The position numbers were made by a program, and so were the translations under genes. The notes beneath the pieces were generated by a model. It searched no databases, was not told the DNA's origin, and saw only the letters and a list, made by a program, of their open reading frames with translations. Shown one piece after another: positions 63,080-64,000 of a stretch of DNA of 64,000 bases. The stretch lies in the NCBI RefSeq assembly GCF_017498525.1, contig NZ_CP071796.1, forward strand, positions 4,256,686 to 4,320,685. The letters are read 5' to 3'. Position 1 is the stretch's first letter. Each line of letters opens with the position of its first letter. Origin of the DNA: Ottowia testudinis (lineage in GTDB: Bacteria > Pseudomonadota > Gammaproteobacteria > Burkholderiales > Burkholderiaceae_C).

Positions 63080-63504
63080 CAGGCGCGCCCACTTTCTTGC
63101 TGCGCGAACAACGCGGTAAGTTCCGCGCGCACGGCGGTCTTCAGCGTCACCGAGCTGGCGCTTGGAAAGCGCTTGGGTGCAAACGCCGTGCGCAGACGCA
63201 CCAAGTGCGCGGCCGCAGGCAGCGGCGGTTGCAAGCTTTCGCTCACAGCAAAAATCTGGCGGCGGATGACATTGCGCGTGACGGCGCGGCGCGCCCAGCG
63301 CTTGGGCACCATGGCGCCCACCCAGGGCGCGGCCGGCGTGCGGAACACTGCTTGCCGTGTTCCATCGTGCCCCTCGGCTGCTGGCTGCAGCGATAGGCGA
63401 TGCAAGGCGAAGTGCTCGGTGCGCGCCACGGGCCGATCCGACAGCAGGGCCTGAAATTGTTCGCGCGTGCGCAGGCGGCGCAGCGCGCCCTGCTGGGGCG
63501 GCAC
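63079..63504 (-). CDS. rnpA: Ribonuclease P protein component
   Basis: About 141 residues from GTG 63504 (VPPQQGALRRLRTREQFQALL). The RNR signature region reads MVPKRWARRAVTRNVIRRQIFAVSE, with RRAVTRNVIRR as the RNA-binding motif. It is the protein subunit that processes tRNA 5' ends. No ATG is available; TTG 63513 with a better-spaced AAGGG is an alternative start. It carries a Pro/Ala-rich insertion around residue 60 relative to E. coli RnpA. Confidence 0.88.
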   Translation of the reverse strand: MPPQQGALRRLRTREQFQALLSDRPVARTEHFALHRLSLQPAAEGHDGTRQAVFRTPAAPWVGAMVPKRWARRAVTRNVIRRQIFAVSESLQPPLPAAAHLVRLRTAFAPKRFPSASSVTLKTAVRAELTALFAQQESGRA

Positions 63505-63542
63505 GCCAGCCAAATCACCCTTGGCGCTGGAAGCGGACAGAC

Positions 63543-63677
63543 TCAGACAGCCAGGCGCTTGCGGCCCTTGGCACGGCGCGCGTTGATAACGGCGCGGCCG
63601 CCGCGCGTCTTCATGCGAACCAGAAAGCCGTGCGTCCGCGCGCGGCGCGTCTTGGAAGGCTGATAAGTGCGTTTCAT
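63543..63677 (-). CDS. rpmH: 50S ribosomal protein L34
   Basis: 44 residues: [20 protein letters not shown], then [20 protein letters not shown] and RLAV, the near-invariant bacterial L34. It is first in the rpmH-rnpA-yidD-yidC block and next to the replication origin. It was too short for most ORF cut-offs, so it was read directly from the bases. GAGGA-like sequence (cgaggacgattgtc on the minus strand) precedes the ATG. Confidence 0.96.
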   Translation of the reverse strand: MKRTYQPSKTRRARTHGFLVRMKTRGGRAVINARRAKGRKRLAV

Positions 63678-64000
63678 GACAATCGTCCTCGAAAAAAAGG
63701 GGAAATCGGAGATGGGGCGAAAAAACCTTGCCTGCGGATGACTGGCGCGATCTGTGTCGGCCTAGCGCCAGCTCCGTGATCCAAAGCCGCGCACGCTCTG
63801 CCGGCCAGCCACCCAACGCCGGCCCATGGCAGCAGAACAAGGAAAACCCGGCATTATCGCAAATCTTGGCGACAAATCCAACGATGCGGCGCCATGCGGG
63901 CGTTCGGCACCGTGAGCCCGCGCCTATCGGCCTTGTGGATAATTCGCGGGATCACTACAATGGCCCGGCACTTGCAGCGCAATTTATCCACAAGGCCAAT
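63678..64000. other. rpmH-dnaA intergenic region with DnaA boxes (oriC flank)
   Basis: 323 bases without a gene. Two perfect DnaA boxes in opposite orientation, TGTGGATAA (63934-63942) and TTATCCACA (63984-63992), sit in a 14-bp inverted repeat (ggccttgtggataa / ttatccacaaggcc). Position next to rpmH indicates the dnaA/oriC region; dnaA should begin just beyond the right edge. The rest probably holds the rpmH promoter. Confidence 0.8.

Overview
This window is GC-rich chromosomal DNA from a betaproteobacterium, most likely Burkholderiales/Comamonadaceae. The evidence is the oriC-proximal block rpmH-rnpA-yidD-yidC (with mnmE nearby), a MerR/LiuR-type regulator with a leucine-catabolism-type acyl-CoA dehydrogenase, kdsD-kdsC-lptC, metX-metW, and a family of short dispersed repeats (core: atagctg, then GCGCTTG..CAAGCGC) seen at about 18 places, mostly between genes. 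The right edge runs into the dnaA/oriC region: two perfect DnaA boxes lie in the last 70 bases.

Layout. 0-10 kb: fabA(end)-fabB, then glyQ and glyS separated by a VapBC-type toxin-antitoxin pair, gmhB, plsC, a 234-bp MITE-like palindromic element, a YgjP-like peptidase and a DUF2855 protein. 10-12 kb: an MBL-fold hydrolase divergent from a LiuR-like MerR regulator, with a perfect palindromic operator between them. 12-21 kb: an RNA-repair island on the minus strand, in the order rsr (Ro60 orthologue), a tandem array of Y RNAs, a HEPN-motif protein, rtcB, a second HEPN-motif protein, rlaP, rtcA. It is preceded by a sigma-54 promoter and a divergent rtcR activator gene. 21-33 kb: a thioesterase and isovaleryl-CoA-dehydrogenase-like gene behind a near-identical LiuR operator, a second VapBC, carbonic anhydrase, aceK, an AT-rich DUF4365 gene, thiolase, small enzymes and another acyl-CoA dehydrogenase. 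33-44 kb: HAD phosphatase, chromate transporter, then a LysR/hydro-lyase/TRAP transporter/DUF2848/amidase cluster and an ABC binding protein. 44-51 kb: metX-metW, a UPF0016 cation exporter, a glycine-rich RRM protein, LPS genes lptC-kdsC-kdsD. 51-64 kb: a frame-disrupted Kef-type antiporter, ProQ/FinO protein, apt, mnmE, an amidohydrolase, a complete IS5-family insertion with TTA target duplication, an oligopeptide-binding protein, yidC-yidD-rnpA-rpmH and the origin flank.

The most interesting system is the 12-21 kb island. Rsr/Y RNA/RtcBA/RtcR modules are known (for example in Salmonella). Here the Y RNA locus is expanded to at least four tandem units whose Ro-binding stems are recognisable by compensatory base pairing and a shared bulge, and three of which carry a circularly permuted tRNA-like module (T-arm, closed acceptor hairpin, D-arm). 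Two proteins with an R-x4-H HEPN ribonuclease motif are translationally interleaved with the ligase, nucleotidyltransferase and cyclase. I infer an RNA cleavage-surveillance-repair system; the HEPN assignment and its function are inference.

A second feature of note is a cluster of reading-frame breaks between 48.5 and 53.4 kb, mostly at short G/C runs. They could be gene decay or assembly indels and should be resolved before any functional claim about those genes.
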